Source: Ophiura sarsii
Lineage: Eukaryota > Echinodermata > Ophiuroidea > Amphilepidida > Ophiuridae
Direction: 5' to 3'
DNA: 64,000 bases
NCBI GenBank assembly: GCA_035610835.1
Contig: CM069452.1
Span: 65,878,919-65,942,918, forward strand
The notes under the pieces are model-generated. The model did no database searches and was not told where the DNA came from. It worked only from the letters and a program-made list of their open reading frames with translations. The first letter of the stretch is position 1. Every line of letters starts with the position of its first letter. The translations under genes and the position numbers were made by a program. This document shows positions 11,565-21,596 of the stretch, in pieces.

Positions 11565-12563
11565 TCATAAGGAAGAAGTATCAGAAGACCGTCTATTTAA
11601 GGTAAAATGCTTCGAGAATGCTCTGCGGAAGGCCTTCCTGTATTCAGGGTTAATGGCGTTGTATATCAATGGGTTGACGGCCGAATTGAGGGAGGCTGCA
11701 AGTATGGCGATCCAAAACATTAAATCGTTTACCAATTTTGACGTAGTTGTCAGACTTAATACTTGCATAGGCGTCAGACAAATAAAGAAGACAGACGCGT
11801 TAATGCTTAGCATCTTAGCGACATGATTCCGCTCTCTCGTCTTCTTTCTGGAATTTAATTTACGTTTGTCAAGACTTCTTATGATGAATATATACAACAT
11901 ACAGTTGCCTATGCATGCGATCAAGAACTGGCAAAGACCAATTAGAGTGATTGAGAGATTTGCCCCATTGCTTACCGGGCAGGTGCTGATACTTATTGAC
12001 ATATCTTTAACAGCGGGCCATATCAAGCATATGTTGACAATTCGGAAAGACCCACCGTGACATGCTACGATAGCAAACGGAACCATCCATGATATCATTG
12101 ACATTTTTAAAGGTCTTTCCCTGTTGCTGGTCTTCCGGTGTTTAACCGGTCTGCAGATTGACATGTATCTTTCAAATGCCACCAGACATACAAAATCCAC
12201 GGAGACAAATGACAACCACCAGATGAGCAGTAGAGGTAAGCCACAACGGAAACGGTTGGTGAAAGGCGTTAGATTGAAATAATCTATCGGTGAATAAAGA
12301 TAGGTTCCCGTATACCGGATTGATCGAACGATCAGCAGCATTCCATCGGCTACGGCAAGATTTGCGAGGTAAACATTTGTAGTAGATCTCATTTGATGTA
12401 CGCGGTAAAGAGTGAATAAAAATGCTGAATTGGCGAGTATTCCAATGGTTGATATCAATGGCACAAGACCTATAACGAGTGTCAACTCGATAGAGGTGTA
12501 GCTATAGGCTTTGGCTTCATCTGTATTTAGGTAATTGCAGATTGAAGTATTATTTAACGACAT
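11565..12563 (-). CDS. Rhodopsin-like GPCR C (single exon)
   Basis: 332-residue intronless class A receptor with seven membrane segments. Shared with GPCR A/B: the MSLNNT start, LANLAVAD in TM2, ERY with SICRP at the TM3 end, SWMVP in TM4, an RERNHVAKML motif before TM6 and NSAVNPLIYNAINPEYRKAF at TM7/helix 8. TM6 has CLTP in place of CWxP, the same tryptophan loss as in GPCR A. The conserved Cys before TM3 is in RFRCGL, and extracellular loop 2 is longer than in A and has two more cysteines. Much more diverged from A and B than they are from each other, so an older duplicate. Peptide-like or chemosensory ligand is inference; no specific orthologue recognised. Confidence 0.88.
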   Translation of the reverse strand: MSLNNTSICNYLNTDEAKAYSYTSIELTLVIGLVPLISTIGILANSAFLFTLYRVHQMRSTTNVYLANLAVADGMLLIVRSIRYTGTYLYSPIDYFNLTPFTNRFRCGLPLLLIWWLSFVSVDFVCLVAFERYMSICRPVKHRKTSNRERPLKMSMISWMVPFAIVACHGGSFRIVNICLIWPAVKDMSISISTCPVSNGANLSITLIGLCQFLIACIGNCMLYIFIIRSLDKRKLNSRKKTRERNHVAKMLSINASVFFICLTPMQVLSLTTTSKLVNDLMFWIAILAASLNSAVNPLIYNAINPEYRKAFRRAFSKHFTLNRRSSDTSSL

Positions 12564-14149
12564 CTTGGTCCGAGTTCATGTGAAATCTCGCCTGATGAAG
12601 TACAATGAGAGAATATGAATGAAGTATTTTTTTCAACATAACATTTTCAAGTCATGTCATTGAAAAAATAAATTGAATTCCAAGGTGAAATGAGACACAC
12701 ACACCCCACACACTCGTAACAGGTTGTGGCCAATGTCCGTGCTAAATTAACGATGGCTCAATTACTTCATAGTTTTCATAGCTTTTCATAAACGCCTTCA
12801 TCCATAAGCGATAATCGCTGGTCAGACATGTTACTAGTTTAATGTTTAATAGAATCGTAATACGTAGGAAGCGGGCATGAAGACCATTATTGATACAGTG
12901 AAATTGAAATGCTGACTGCCGGAAACGAAACCTTCATAGTCACGTAGCATAAATCGTTGATAGTCCTCATCCAAGAATAATTGTTGACCACTTAAAGAGC
13001 ATGACCCGAGCATGACTAACACAATGGGAATGTGTGTCGCCGTTACTAGTTCTGTAGTAGCGTATTGGCTTTTGAATGCCATTTATTGGCACTGGTTTGC
13101 AAAATGATCTTTTTCATAAGAGCAAGAATAACAAACGAATTGAATGAATACTTTCCGGACGCTGTATTCAGCGAAAATGACGACGGTGTGGTTCGAATTG
13201 AAAGATTATATAGGGGCCTAATACTATCTCGATCCAATTATGGTTTCTATAATACTGTGCCAATCCAATTACAGTCAGTGGTAATAAATGAGATATGGAT
13301 AATACGGATGCAAAATCGTAACCCTTTTCCGTCAACAATGTACGTCCTGTTTCACGATATATTAGATTAGATTACACCTGTCCTTACAATAACCATGCTT
13401 ATAGTCAATACAAAAACTGACCACTTTGTAAATAGACTCACTCACGAAGTTGCAATTAGTAGGGGCCTTGTTGCGCATTCAAATATCCTGTAAACGTTTA
13501 GGGACATAAGTTGTTCAATCAGATATCTATCAATTTACATTCTGCACGTTTCCAACTGGCACCGCCTTCCGTCGTCACACACTATTAGCTATACGAGCCT
13601 TTTTGATCAGGTCAGGCTTTTCCCAACTCATCATAGCGATTTCAATCAGTTAGTTAATCGAGTTACACGCTAGTATAATACTTGCCTTAGATATTTGTTG
13701 CACACCGTCAGTGTATTATACATAGTGACGTATAGTTTATTCGTTAGTAGATAAATGTGATTTTGAAATCTACATTCTGTAAACTTTTAAATGGTATATT
13801 ATAAATTTGGTGAAGGGTTTTAAACTTTAAAAGAAATCCTTGCTAGGGAATTTTAACGCTCAGATATGTAGCATTATTATTATACAGACCACATCCGTAG
13901 GTTCAAGTTTTTAAAAGTGCCGCGTTAAGACAAAATCGGCTATAGAAAGAAGAAAAAAGTGTATGGATGGCGCCATAATTGATCGAAGCTATGACGAGAC
14001 AGTTACGAGATTTTCACACCTCTGTTTCATGTATTGATATTTTCGATGTATACAGTGACTTCCTGCGTGATAACATGAACAATTAAACTGAAGTTGATTT
14101 TTCAATTCCAACGGTTTTGTACGGTGGAGTAACGCCTCCAACATACACA
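12564..14149. other. Intergenic, no gene supported
   Basis: AT-rich sequence upstream of GPCR C. It should contain that gene's promoter, but no element could be identified. A 101-codon frame (13065-13370, +) overlaps opposing frames and shows no recognisable domain, so it is not called as a gene. Confidence 0.5.
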
Positions 14150-14365
14150 AGCAATGTTACGCGCAAGTGAATTTATTACACGCACATATGAACTTATTAC
14201 ACACGCAAGCAATTTATTTTACGCACACAAGGGAATTTATTACGCACACAATGGAATGTATTACGCACACAATGGAATTTATTACACAAACAAGAGATTT
14301 TATTTTACGCAAACAAGTGAATTTATTATACGTATACAGGTCAATTTATTACACACACACCCCCA
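14150..14365. repeat. Degenerate ~26-bp minisatellite
   Basis: About eight degenerate copies of a unit like GAATTTATTACGCACACAA, ending in an ACACAC tract. It lies immediately before the telomere-like repeat. Confidence 0.75.
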
Positions 14366-14393
14366 CACAAAGGTTACCAAAACCAAGTACCAA

Positions 14394-14557
14394 GGTTAGG
14401 GTTAGGGTTAGGGTTAGGGTTAGGGTTAGGGTTAGGGTTAGGGTTAGGGTTAGGGTTAGGGTTAGGGTTAGGGTTAGGGTTAGGGTTAGGGTTAGGGTTA
14501 GGGTTAGGGTTAGGGTTAGGGTTAGGGTTAGGGTTAGGGTTAGGGTTAGGGTTAGGG
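14394..14557. repeat. Interstitial (TTAGGG)n telomeric tract
   Basis: About 27 perfect tandem GGTTAG units (164 bp), the vertebrate/deuterostome telomere repeat in the G-rich orientation on the plus strand. Degenerate units (AAGGGTTAAGGGTT, GTTGGAGGGTTGGAGG) continue to about 14810. Gene-like sequence on both sides shows it is internal, not a chromosome end. Confidence 0.93.
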
Positions 14558-14815
14558 TCAGCACGTACCAAGTAGGCGTACCAAGGGTTAGTGGGGTAGG
14601 GTTAGGTTTAAGGGTTAAGGGTTAAGGGTTCCAAGTACCAAGGGTTAGGGCTACAATTAGGGTTAGATGTAGAGGTAACAAGTACCATGGGCTAGGGTTA
14701 GTGTGTTAGAGTTAGGGTTAATGGTTAAGGGCTAAGGGTTAAGGGTTGGGGTTGGAGGGTTGGAGGGTTGAAGAGTTAGGGTTGTGGGTTGGTGGGGTTA
14801 GGTGGTAAGGTGTTG
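14558..14815. repeat. Degenerate telomere-like repeats
   Basis: Variants of TTAGGG with insertions (GGGTTAAGGG, TGGGGTTGG) interspersed with ACCAAGTACCAAGG words. Decays with distance from the perfect tract. Confidence 0.75.
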
Positions 14816-14995
14816 GTGTCGATTTCGGTGTTATTGCCGTTGTCAATGTATGTGTCGATGGGCCGGTGGCGATGTCGGTGTCAATGTCGTTGTCGATGTC
14901 AATGTTGGTGTTAGTGGCGATGTCGGTGTCGGTGTCGATGTCGATATCGGTGTCAATATCTAAGTCGGGTTTTGGTGTCTATGTCGGTGTCACCA
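14816..14995. repeat. GTCGRT/GTCGGT 6-bp minisatellite
   Basis: Imperfect hexamer array built from GTCGAT, GTCGGT and GTCAAT units. It abuts the degenerate telomere block, so three tandem arrays lie consecutively. Confidence 0.75.
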
Positions 14996-15281
14996 TCAAA
15001 TTATGCTTAAGATGATATAAATATTACAGCCAAATACTGATTAATCAATGAGGACAATGACGTGGAACACGTGCACACTTTTAGGGATAAACTGTATATA
15101 CACAAATAAATGAGTAATTAAGTAGACATGAGATGTTTCAATTTTTGGCATAATTCTGTTCTACCCTACACACAAACATCGGTAGTATGCGTCGCTCTTA
15201 AAAATCATGCACTATGAATACCTCTGTGAAGGGTATAACAGAATTACTCCCAATTTTCTATTAATTATATATATGTAGAGC

Positions 15282-15627
15282 TTTGTTGCAAAAGGGCTAT
15301 GGTGCATTTTTTTCAAAAATGAGTTTGATATAGAAATGTATAGGGAAAAATCATATGTTTCAAGGAAACAAAGTCATTTTTTTTCTCAAAAAGACCTACA
15401 TCTCATTGTTAACAGCCATTGAAATTGTTGAATTGTTGTTTTGTTGCAAAAGGGCCTGTATCCAGAATTAAATCGGGATACAGGCCCTTTTGCAACAAAA
15501 CAACAACTTCAATGGCTGTTTACAATGAGATGTAGGTCTTTTTGAAAAAAATGACTTTATTTCCTTGAAACATATGATTGTGACCTATACATTTCTATAT
15601 CAAACTTATTTTTTTTAAATAATTAAA
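15282..15627. mobile_element. Long palindromic foldback element
   Basis: Near-perfect inverted repeat with arms of roughly 150 bp (15310-15463 and 15474-15618) and a centre of about 10 bp near 15468. The arm tips at the centre carry TTGTTGCAAAAGGGCCTG and its complement. The outer left edge also starts TTGTTGCAAAAGGGC. Likely two inverted copies of one transposon end fused head to head. Confidence 0.75.
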
Positions 15628-15665
15628 ATAAATGATTTTTTGTGTGTGGTATTTTTTCTCTATAC

Positions 15666-16327
15666 AGGGTGAGTCAAAAAAAAGTTTACCCTAATTGAAA
15701 AAATCTAAAAATCTATTTCTGACCACAAAATCAAGACAAACAAAACTTTAAATGATTGCGCCATTTCTTTGCTACCATCTAGAAAAAAATCACACTATTT
15801 GATGATACCGTTAAGTAAATATGACTATTTCTGTACAGGAGCTGTTTTTTCACCAAAAACACGGTTTTTAATTTCGAGCTTAATAATGTTTACTTGGATT
15901 ATGATGTAAAGCATTACACATCTTGTTTATTAAAAGAATTAAGTAGACAATAGACTTGTTCAAAATTGTCTCCTAATAGATTAAAACAATAGACAGCTTT
16001 AAGGCCTATTTATGACACAATTACCACACTTTAATCATTTCATAACAAAGGAATTGATCCTTTCGCTGTCGGTATTGTAATTTTTTATTGGTCGTATCTT
16101 ATGAAATATAATGGTCAAGATCTGGAAGCGTGTTCGGACATTAAATTGGTCACTTTTATTCAAAACAGCGTAAAATAAGTTTCCCTCAACCAATCTAAAC
16201 CAGATAAAATTCATATTAAAGCTAATTGATTTGTCTTTATACCGTAGTAAATTGTTTTTAAAACAAACGAAAACTTTTTTCTAAAAAAATCGCTGAAGTT
16301 GAGTAAACTTTTTTTTGACTCACCCTG
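15666..16327. mobile_element. mariner-like MITE
   Basis: Ends CAGGGTGAGTCAAAAAAAAG and CTTTTTTTTGACTCACCCTG-like are inverted, with TA at both boundaries. About 660 bp, no transposase. The same CAGGGTG(A/G)GTCA end motif recurs at 29447, 34203 and, degenerate, near 48982 and 49735. Confidence 0.75.
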
Positions 16328-16344
16328 TATGTACGAACAGATGG

Positions 16345-16560
16345 AGTTTTGTTGCAAAAGGGCCTACATCCAAAACGTAAACATGATTTTAAAAAAATTG
16401 AAAACTAGCCCATTTGAATTGTATTTCAATTTAAATTAGTATGTAGTGTACCTCTTTCATAATCCATTCAGTTTTTCAATTGCTCAATTTGAATATTTAG
16501 AAACAGTTTTTGACTTTTTCTCAATAAGAGCCAAAGTGGATGCAGGCCCTTTTGCAAAAA
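16345..16560. mobile_element. GCAAAAGGGCC-type foldback MITE
   Basis: Ends TTGTTGCAAAAGGGCCTACA and TGCAGGCCCTTTTGCAA are inverted, about 215 bp apart. Same end as the palindrome at 15282-15627; the mariner-like element between them probably inserted into a larger GCAAAAGGGCC element or cluster. Confidence 0.65.
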
Positions 16561-16703
16561 ACCTCTTCATATATTTTTTTGTTATTTAAATCAGCATAAT
16601 AACATATTGCAGTTTATCATCAGATTTAAACATGATATAATGTATAGGCCTACTCCTGTGGTCAATAATATTAAATTAATTTAAATGTTTGAAAATCTGA
16701 ATC

Positions 16704-17056
16704 GGAAAAGTGTACTTTAGGTCCCCGATACTGGTATACCAGTATCGTACAATACTGGAACATAAAAGTTACCAGTATCGCTCGATACTGGTACGATTTT
16801 AATGTTCCAGTGTCGGTCGATACTGGAACACAAAATTGTGTTCCTGTATCGGGCGACACCTTAACACATAGAATGTACCAGTATCTTGAATCAGATCAGA
16901 TCAGAAGTTATCTGTGTTGAGGTGTCGACCGATACTGGAACACTGATTTTGTACCAGTGTCGCTGATTTTGTACCAGTATCGTACGATACTGGGTGTTCC
17001 AGTATCGCCCGATACAAGTACAGTCCAGAATCTGGGACCTAAAGTACACTTTTTCC
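16704..17056. mobile_element. Palindrome-array transposon (E5), complete
   Basis: The cleanest member of the family: 353 bp, left end GGAAAAGTGTACTTTAGGTC, right end CCTAAAGTACACTTTTTCC, and a perfect 8-bp target duplication TCTGAATC (16696-16703 and 17057-17064). The interior holds about eight palindrome units such as CCAGTATCGCTCGATACTGG. An 8-bp duplication is typical of hAT, P or Merlin-like elements; no transposase is present to decide. Confidence 0.88.
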
Positions 17057-17169
17057 TCTGAATCTTGTTATTCTGCAGAAAACGATCGATTCAAAACGAT
17101 ATTGTAACGACATGATCCACTTCGCAAATTGTACTACACAGCGCGTCGTGCAGAATACGTATACGTTCT

Positions 17170-17413
17170 TAACACTTTCCACGCGGCAGGCGGCTGCAGA
17201 CGACATTCCAAAATTTCACAAAATGTTTCAAAAATGTCAAAAATATTGACTTTCATCGCCATATTTGGAATTGCCTTGAGAAATGCATTACAATAAGTAC
17301 AAACATTCCTAGTATAGGTTCAGTAATACTTGAGATAGACTTTGATAGTTGGGAAAGGTTTCTGAAAATCTGTAGTGTGTATGGTAAAAATAATAGCCGC
17401 GTGGAAAGTGTTA
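17170..17413. mobile_element. CCACGCGGC-type MITE, copy 3
   Basis: Well-preserved copy with ends AACACTTTCCACGCGGC and GCCGCGTGGAAAGTGTT and an internal CTGCAGACGAC palindrome-like word. Its right half is duplicated at 17998-18122. Confidence 0.8.
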
Positions 17414-18382
17414 AGTCACGATGACAATATTTATTGTGCTCGTATATTTACTCATAGTGTTTCATTTACTTATCGACTATTACGTGCAGATTCTATATAG
17501 TTATTATTGTATAATTAATCATTTAACATGGTCTTCCGTCTTTTTTAATAACTTTTAATCGAACGATTTATACAACACATTGGTATCGCACATACTCTAA
17601 TGCTGTTATCAGAAGATTGGTACTAGATTGACCCAAAGAAGGTTGCTTGAAGAGCATCAGCAGTATCTAAAACAAGGTAGCTCATTGTATGTTACGATCT
17701 CGCTTATCACGTTTTCATTGCGCTCTTAGTACGACCCATTGCAATCCTACTTTCAAGTCTCACTTGGATACATTTCAGTTTAACAGGTGAATGGTATTGT
17801 ACTCCATCCATGCATGTTTTCTTCTGTAGGATGACTTTAAATGAACTATTGACCCTCCGTGCAATCGCCCTATTCGTCCTTTGCACGGCCCGCCATTTGC
17901 AAGGAGAGCCTCGAACTGGTACTAGTTCGACGCTCTCTCTACACACAATATGACTGGTCATGCAGTGAGACATATGAGCAAATAAACAGAGTCTCCTGCT
18001 ACAAATATGCCTAGTATTGGTTCAGTAATTCTTGAGACAGTCCTTGACAGTTGGGAAAGGTTTCTGAACAAATCTGTTTTAAATATATTTGGTAAAACCA
18101 ATAGCCGCGTGGAAAGTGTTAAGTCACAATATTATGACAATATTAATTGTGCTCGTATATTTACCCATAGTGTTCCATTTACTTATCGACTATAACGTGC
18201 AGATTTTATATAGTTATTATCGTATAATTTATCATTTAACATGGTCTTCCGTCTTTATTAATAACTTTTATTCGAACGATTTATACAAACCATTGGTATC
18301 GTAATATACATACTCTGATGCTGTAGTCCGAAGATTGGTATTAGATTGGCCCAAAGAAGATTGCTTGAAGAGCATCAGCGGG
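17298..18382. repeat. Local direct duplication (~380 bp, period ~707)
   Basis: 17298-17672 and 18005-18382 align throughout (for example GTGCTCGTATATTTAC at about 17438 and 18148; TTGCTTGAAGAGCATCAGC near 17643 and 18361). Each copy starts inside the right half of a CCACGCGGC MITE and continues into unique flank. The intervening 17.68-18.0 kb holds another repeat family. Confidence 0.8.
17860..17990. repeat. GCAAGGAGAGCC foldback repeat, truncated copy
   Basis: Half of a foldback repeat defined best at 20006-20190 (left arm CCTATTCGCCCTTTGCACGG, right arm its near-complement). Related to 27813-27995. Confidence 0.55.
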
Positions 18383-19220
18383 ATGCTTCTACTTTATCAT
18401 ATGACCAATGGGTTTGCTCTATGTGCTCTAGTGGCTCTATGAAATTAAACCCTTTTTTCCTCCCTGGAGAACTAAAAATAGATCACCAAACGTGATACAG
18501 AACCATTTTTGGTTGATACAAAACCATTTTTGGTTTCTCCTGAGAGAACAACTTTAGAACCATATTTTCTAAGAGTGTTCTACATTTTCCACTGCATCCA
18601 GTTGAAATGCTTATGGCATTAATCAACGAGTGTGTTTATGGAAAACAAATCTAATAATGAGTACAAATGTTTTCAACGTAGTCCTTTATCCGCCATTTGA
18701 AGTTGGATATATCGCAACTTTAACTTACTCAACCTTGAGCTAAACACTGCCTATCTCTACCTCTATTTGCATCAGCATGATCAGAGTTCTCCTTTGGAGT
18801 CGAGTTACGTACTGACTCCACTATACCACCAGCATCGTGTCATGACACTGACGGAGACTTTTCCTTGTCTTGGTGCAGTATACATCTATACCAACGGCTT
18901 CAAATGCTTTAGCAGAGCAGCCTGGCGAAAATAATACATGAAAGAAGCATTTATGAATACGAAGTTTACACAAACAAGTGTGTGTTTTGTCTCATATTAT
19001 TGAACATGCACTCAATAGTAAGCTTAATGAAGAACGTTACTTGCTGTACGGATCCGCCGATCGACCCATATTGTTTTCTAATTTGAGATTAATCAAAAAT
19101 AATTTTCGAAAAGAAACAATATCGTCCCAAAAATAGTTAATAAGAATCCTCGAGCGACTGATCTCACATGGGAGGACCGTCTGTCCGTTAAACATTTTGT
19201 TCGTTGCCTTAATTATTTAC
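18383..19220. other. Intergenic, no gene supported
   Basis: AT-rich sequence downstream of the receptor gene's last exon. Contains ACCATTTTTGGTT words (18514 and 18530) that may be a small MITE. No coding support; a polyadenylation site could not be placed. Confidence 0.45.
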
Positions 19221-19439
19221 CTATTCTTCCAGAAAGGGTCTCGGTTGTCCGTCCGTCTTCCTCCTACGGGCTAGCGCGGCTTTCAGAAGTCCTCTGACGC
19301 GTGAATTACAACCAAATGAGATGAAGATGAAGAGACCTTGGAATGAGTTGACAACGACGAAAATCCACCACAGAGCCATGACATCCACGAAGCCTGAGAC
19401 AAATCCAAGTAGCCAGTTGAATCCCATTATACTGCAAAT
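19221..19439 (-). CDS. Last exon: TM6-TM7 and C-tail of the receptor
   Basis: Encodes 72 residues and the stop codon. It opens I-C-S-I-M-G-F-N-W-L-L-G-F, the TM6 signature of class-B/methuselah-like receptors, then ALWWIFVVVNSFQGLFIF, the TM7 signature, followed by a short basic tail. The acceptor AG is at 19441-19440 and the exon begins in phase 0, matching the donor after the AAG codon at 21597. Joined, TM6 reads LTICLK then ICSIMGFNW, as expected for the family. The intron is 2157 bp. The first in-frame ATG (19427) is internal and is not a start. Confidence 0.85.
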   Translation of the reverse strand: MCSIMGFNWLLGFVSGFVDVMALWWIFVVVNSFQGLFIFISFGCNSRVRGLLKAALARRRKTDGQPRPFLEE

Positions 19440-20005
19440 CTAAATATTGCAACAGATATACAAACATTGGTAAATGGTTGGTATTACGATGGACACGAAT
19501 GCCACTCCTTGTTAAGAAGCTGTCACAACTATGGCGACCAGGCCTGTCGCTTGCATTGCGCTAAAAACGTATCAACAAGTATCAAAGCTTGGCGCCAAAC
19601 GCATTAAGGTCTCTAAGAACCATTGGCGACGTACTGAACGTACTGACTACTGGCTAGGACGGATGAGGGTCCCAATGGTCGCATTGCGCACCAAGCAGAG
19701 CGCCGTATATCTTAACATATGAATAACATGCAGAAAAAAAACGCGGAAAACTGTCCAAAACAAGGTAGCTCTTTGTATGGTCCTATTCCAGTTGCGAATT
19801 AATTAACCGTAAACAACATTTGGCTAAACACTGTATACATGTATTATCAGTCTCATCATGTTTACTATACGCCATATTCCGTCTAGGTATCAAATGTTGT
19901 TAACGATAAATAATATTGCATCCCGCTTATCGTGTTTCATTGGGCTCTTAGTATGACCCATTGCATTCCTACTTTCAAATCACACTTGGATACCTTTCAG
20001 TTTTA

Positions 20006-20190
20006 ACACCCTATTCGCCCTTTGCACGGTCAGCCATTTGCAAGGAGAGCCTCGAACTGGTACTAGTTCGACTCTCTACACACAATATGACTGGTCATGC
20101 AGTGAGACATTGTGTAATGATGCAATCGGTTTCCAGTTAGAAGGCTCTCCTTGCAAATAGCGGATCTGTGCAAAGAGCGAATAAACAGAG
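20006..20190. mobile_element. GCAAGGAGAGCC foldback MITE
   Basis: Left arm CCTATTCGCCCTTTGCACGG then CATTTGCAAGGAGAGCC; right arm GGCTCTCCTTGCAAATAGCG then TGCAAAGAGCGAATA. Arms of about 45 bp around a loop of about 100 bp. Copies at 27813-27995 (inside intron 1 of the same gene) and 17860-17990. Confidence 0.7.
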
Positions 20191-20986
20191 CCTTCCCTGC
20201 GCTCGGGGCTTGACTAGTGAACACATTTGAACAACATAAATACTATGGTAAAATCAAAAGGGAAGGATTCTGCACCCAAGGGCGGGGAAAAGGAAGGCGG
20301 TCTGCTGCACCGAACCCTACGCAGAGAGTGAGATTGAGTTCTTGCTGCGACCTTAAATAGCTGCTGTCACCTCAAGTAGCTTGTATGCATCCTTGTTACG
20401 TCAACGGGACGCTCACGTCGCTCACTTTAGTGCCCATTGCGTCATCAATGGGGTCTTAAAGACCATAATGTGTTTGGCTTGGCGTTTTGATACATTTTGT
20501 CAGCGTTATGCAAGCGCCGGTCTGATCGCAGCAGAATGTAAAAGGGTTTCAGTGACCTTGATTTAAACAAATCACATTTTCGGACAGTTTTCAGCGCTCT
20601 TTCTGCGCGTTTTTCATATTTTGTGATACCTTTTCAGCACAATGCAATTGCTGGTCGGATCGCCGTAGGTATTACAAGAGCATTACAGAAAGTTAGTTTT
20701 GAAGACAACGTGGTAGTAAAATGTTGAAGTCATTTTCAATGTGGATATATAAGTCATATAGGTTGTGAATTAATACAATCAAATAAAGACATATTGAAAT
20801 CAGGATGAAATGCCATAAACATGATAAAGCTATAATAGTACAGCTCGCATTACAATGTACAACACAATACAATGACATTGCACGGACATTGCAATGACAT
20901 TACACAATGCCATTACATTATAATATCCCTTGAGTGCCGATGTCTGAGGGCACTGTAATGACTACTTGAGGTCCCAGCAAGAAAAC

Positions 20987-21070
20987 AATTCGTCGCTGTT
21001 CTGACATAACGACACATCACTTTACGTAATTCTGTTGTGGTGTGTCGTTATGTCAGAACAGCGACGAATT
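20987..21070. repeat. Perfect-stem inverted repeat in the last intron
   Basis: Arms of about 34 bp (20987-21020 and 21037-21070) centred on a 16-bp loop. The stem contains TCTGACATAACGACACA and its complement with only one or two mismatches. As RNA it would form a long hairpin. Could be a small MITE or a processed hairpin precursor; no evidence separates these. Confidence 0.7.
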
Positions 21071-21596
21071 CTTGTGTAGGGAACGGCGGGGTGGAGCAGA
21101 CTGCCTTCCACTTTCCTTCCCTGCCCTCTGCCCCTTCATGCCCTTAAGTGCTGAAGCTTTGGTCGTTCAATGTTGTTCAATGGTGTTCACTCGTCAATCC
21201 ACAACAATAGAGAATGAGCACGCCAGTGGCTCTGTTTATACGATTGCACGGTGGGTCATTTATAGTCCAAATCATCATCCAAAAGAAAACAGGTGCGGAT
21301 GGAGTACAATATCAATCATTTGGATCAATATTCTGTTTAATAGGTGATTGGTATTGTACTACATGTATGCATGTTTGCTTCTGGAGGATGATTTGTACTA
21401 TGACCTAACCTTCGTGCAGTCGCCCTTCTCTCCTCGCGCACACATAGAACATTCGGCAAACTTATTGATAACACAGCAAATAGCAAATATACACTACATT
21501 ATCCCTCAAATGAGTTACATTTTTTACGCAAATTAATTAGACACTTATGTGAATTAAATCAGCTTTACGGCTGGAATTAACATATTCCGCACTTAC

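Larger units (their letters stand above)
19442..21590. other. Last intron of the receptor gene, repeat-rich
   Basis: Contains the GCAAGGAGAGCC foldback (20006-20190), a strong hairpin (20987-21070) and blocks shared with 27360-27700 (for example CCAAACGCATTAA at 19597 and 27413). A 21.2-21.45 kb stretch resembles 17.77-17.9 kb. Small frames here have no domain. Confidence 0.6.

Noticed and set aside
13065..13370. 101-codon protein upstream of GPCR C
   Set aside because: Overlaps open frames on the other strand, no recognisable domain, no splice or context support.
14394..14557. True chromosome end
   Set aside because: Sequence with genes and repeats continues for tens of kilobases on the G-rich distal side.
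14167..14625. Open frames encoding long Arg-Val or Pro-Asn dipeptide runs
   Set aside because: Direct translation of (TTAGGG)n in different frames; not genes.
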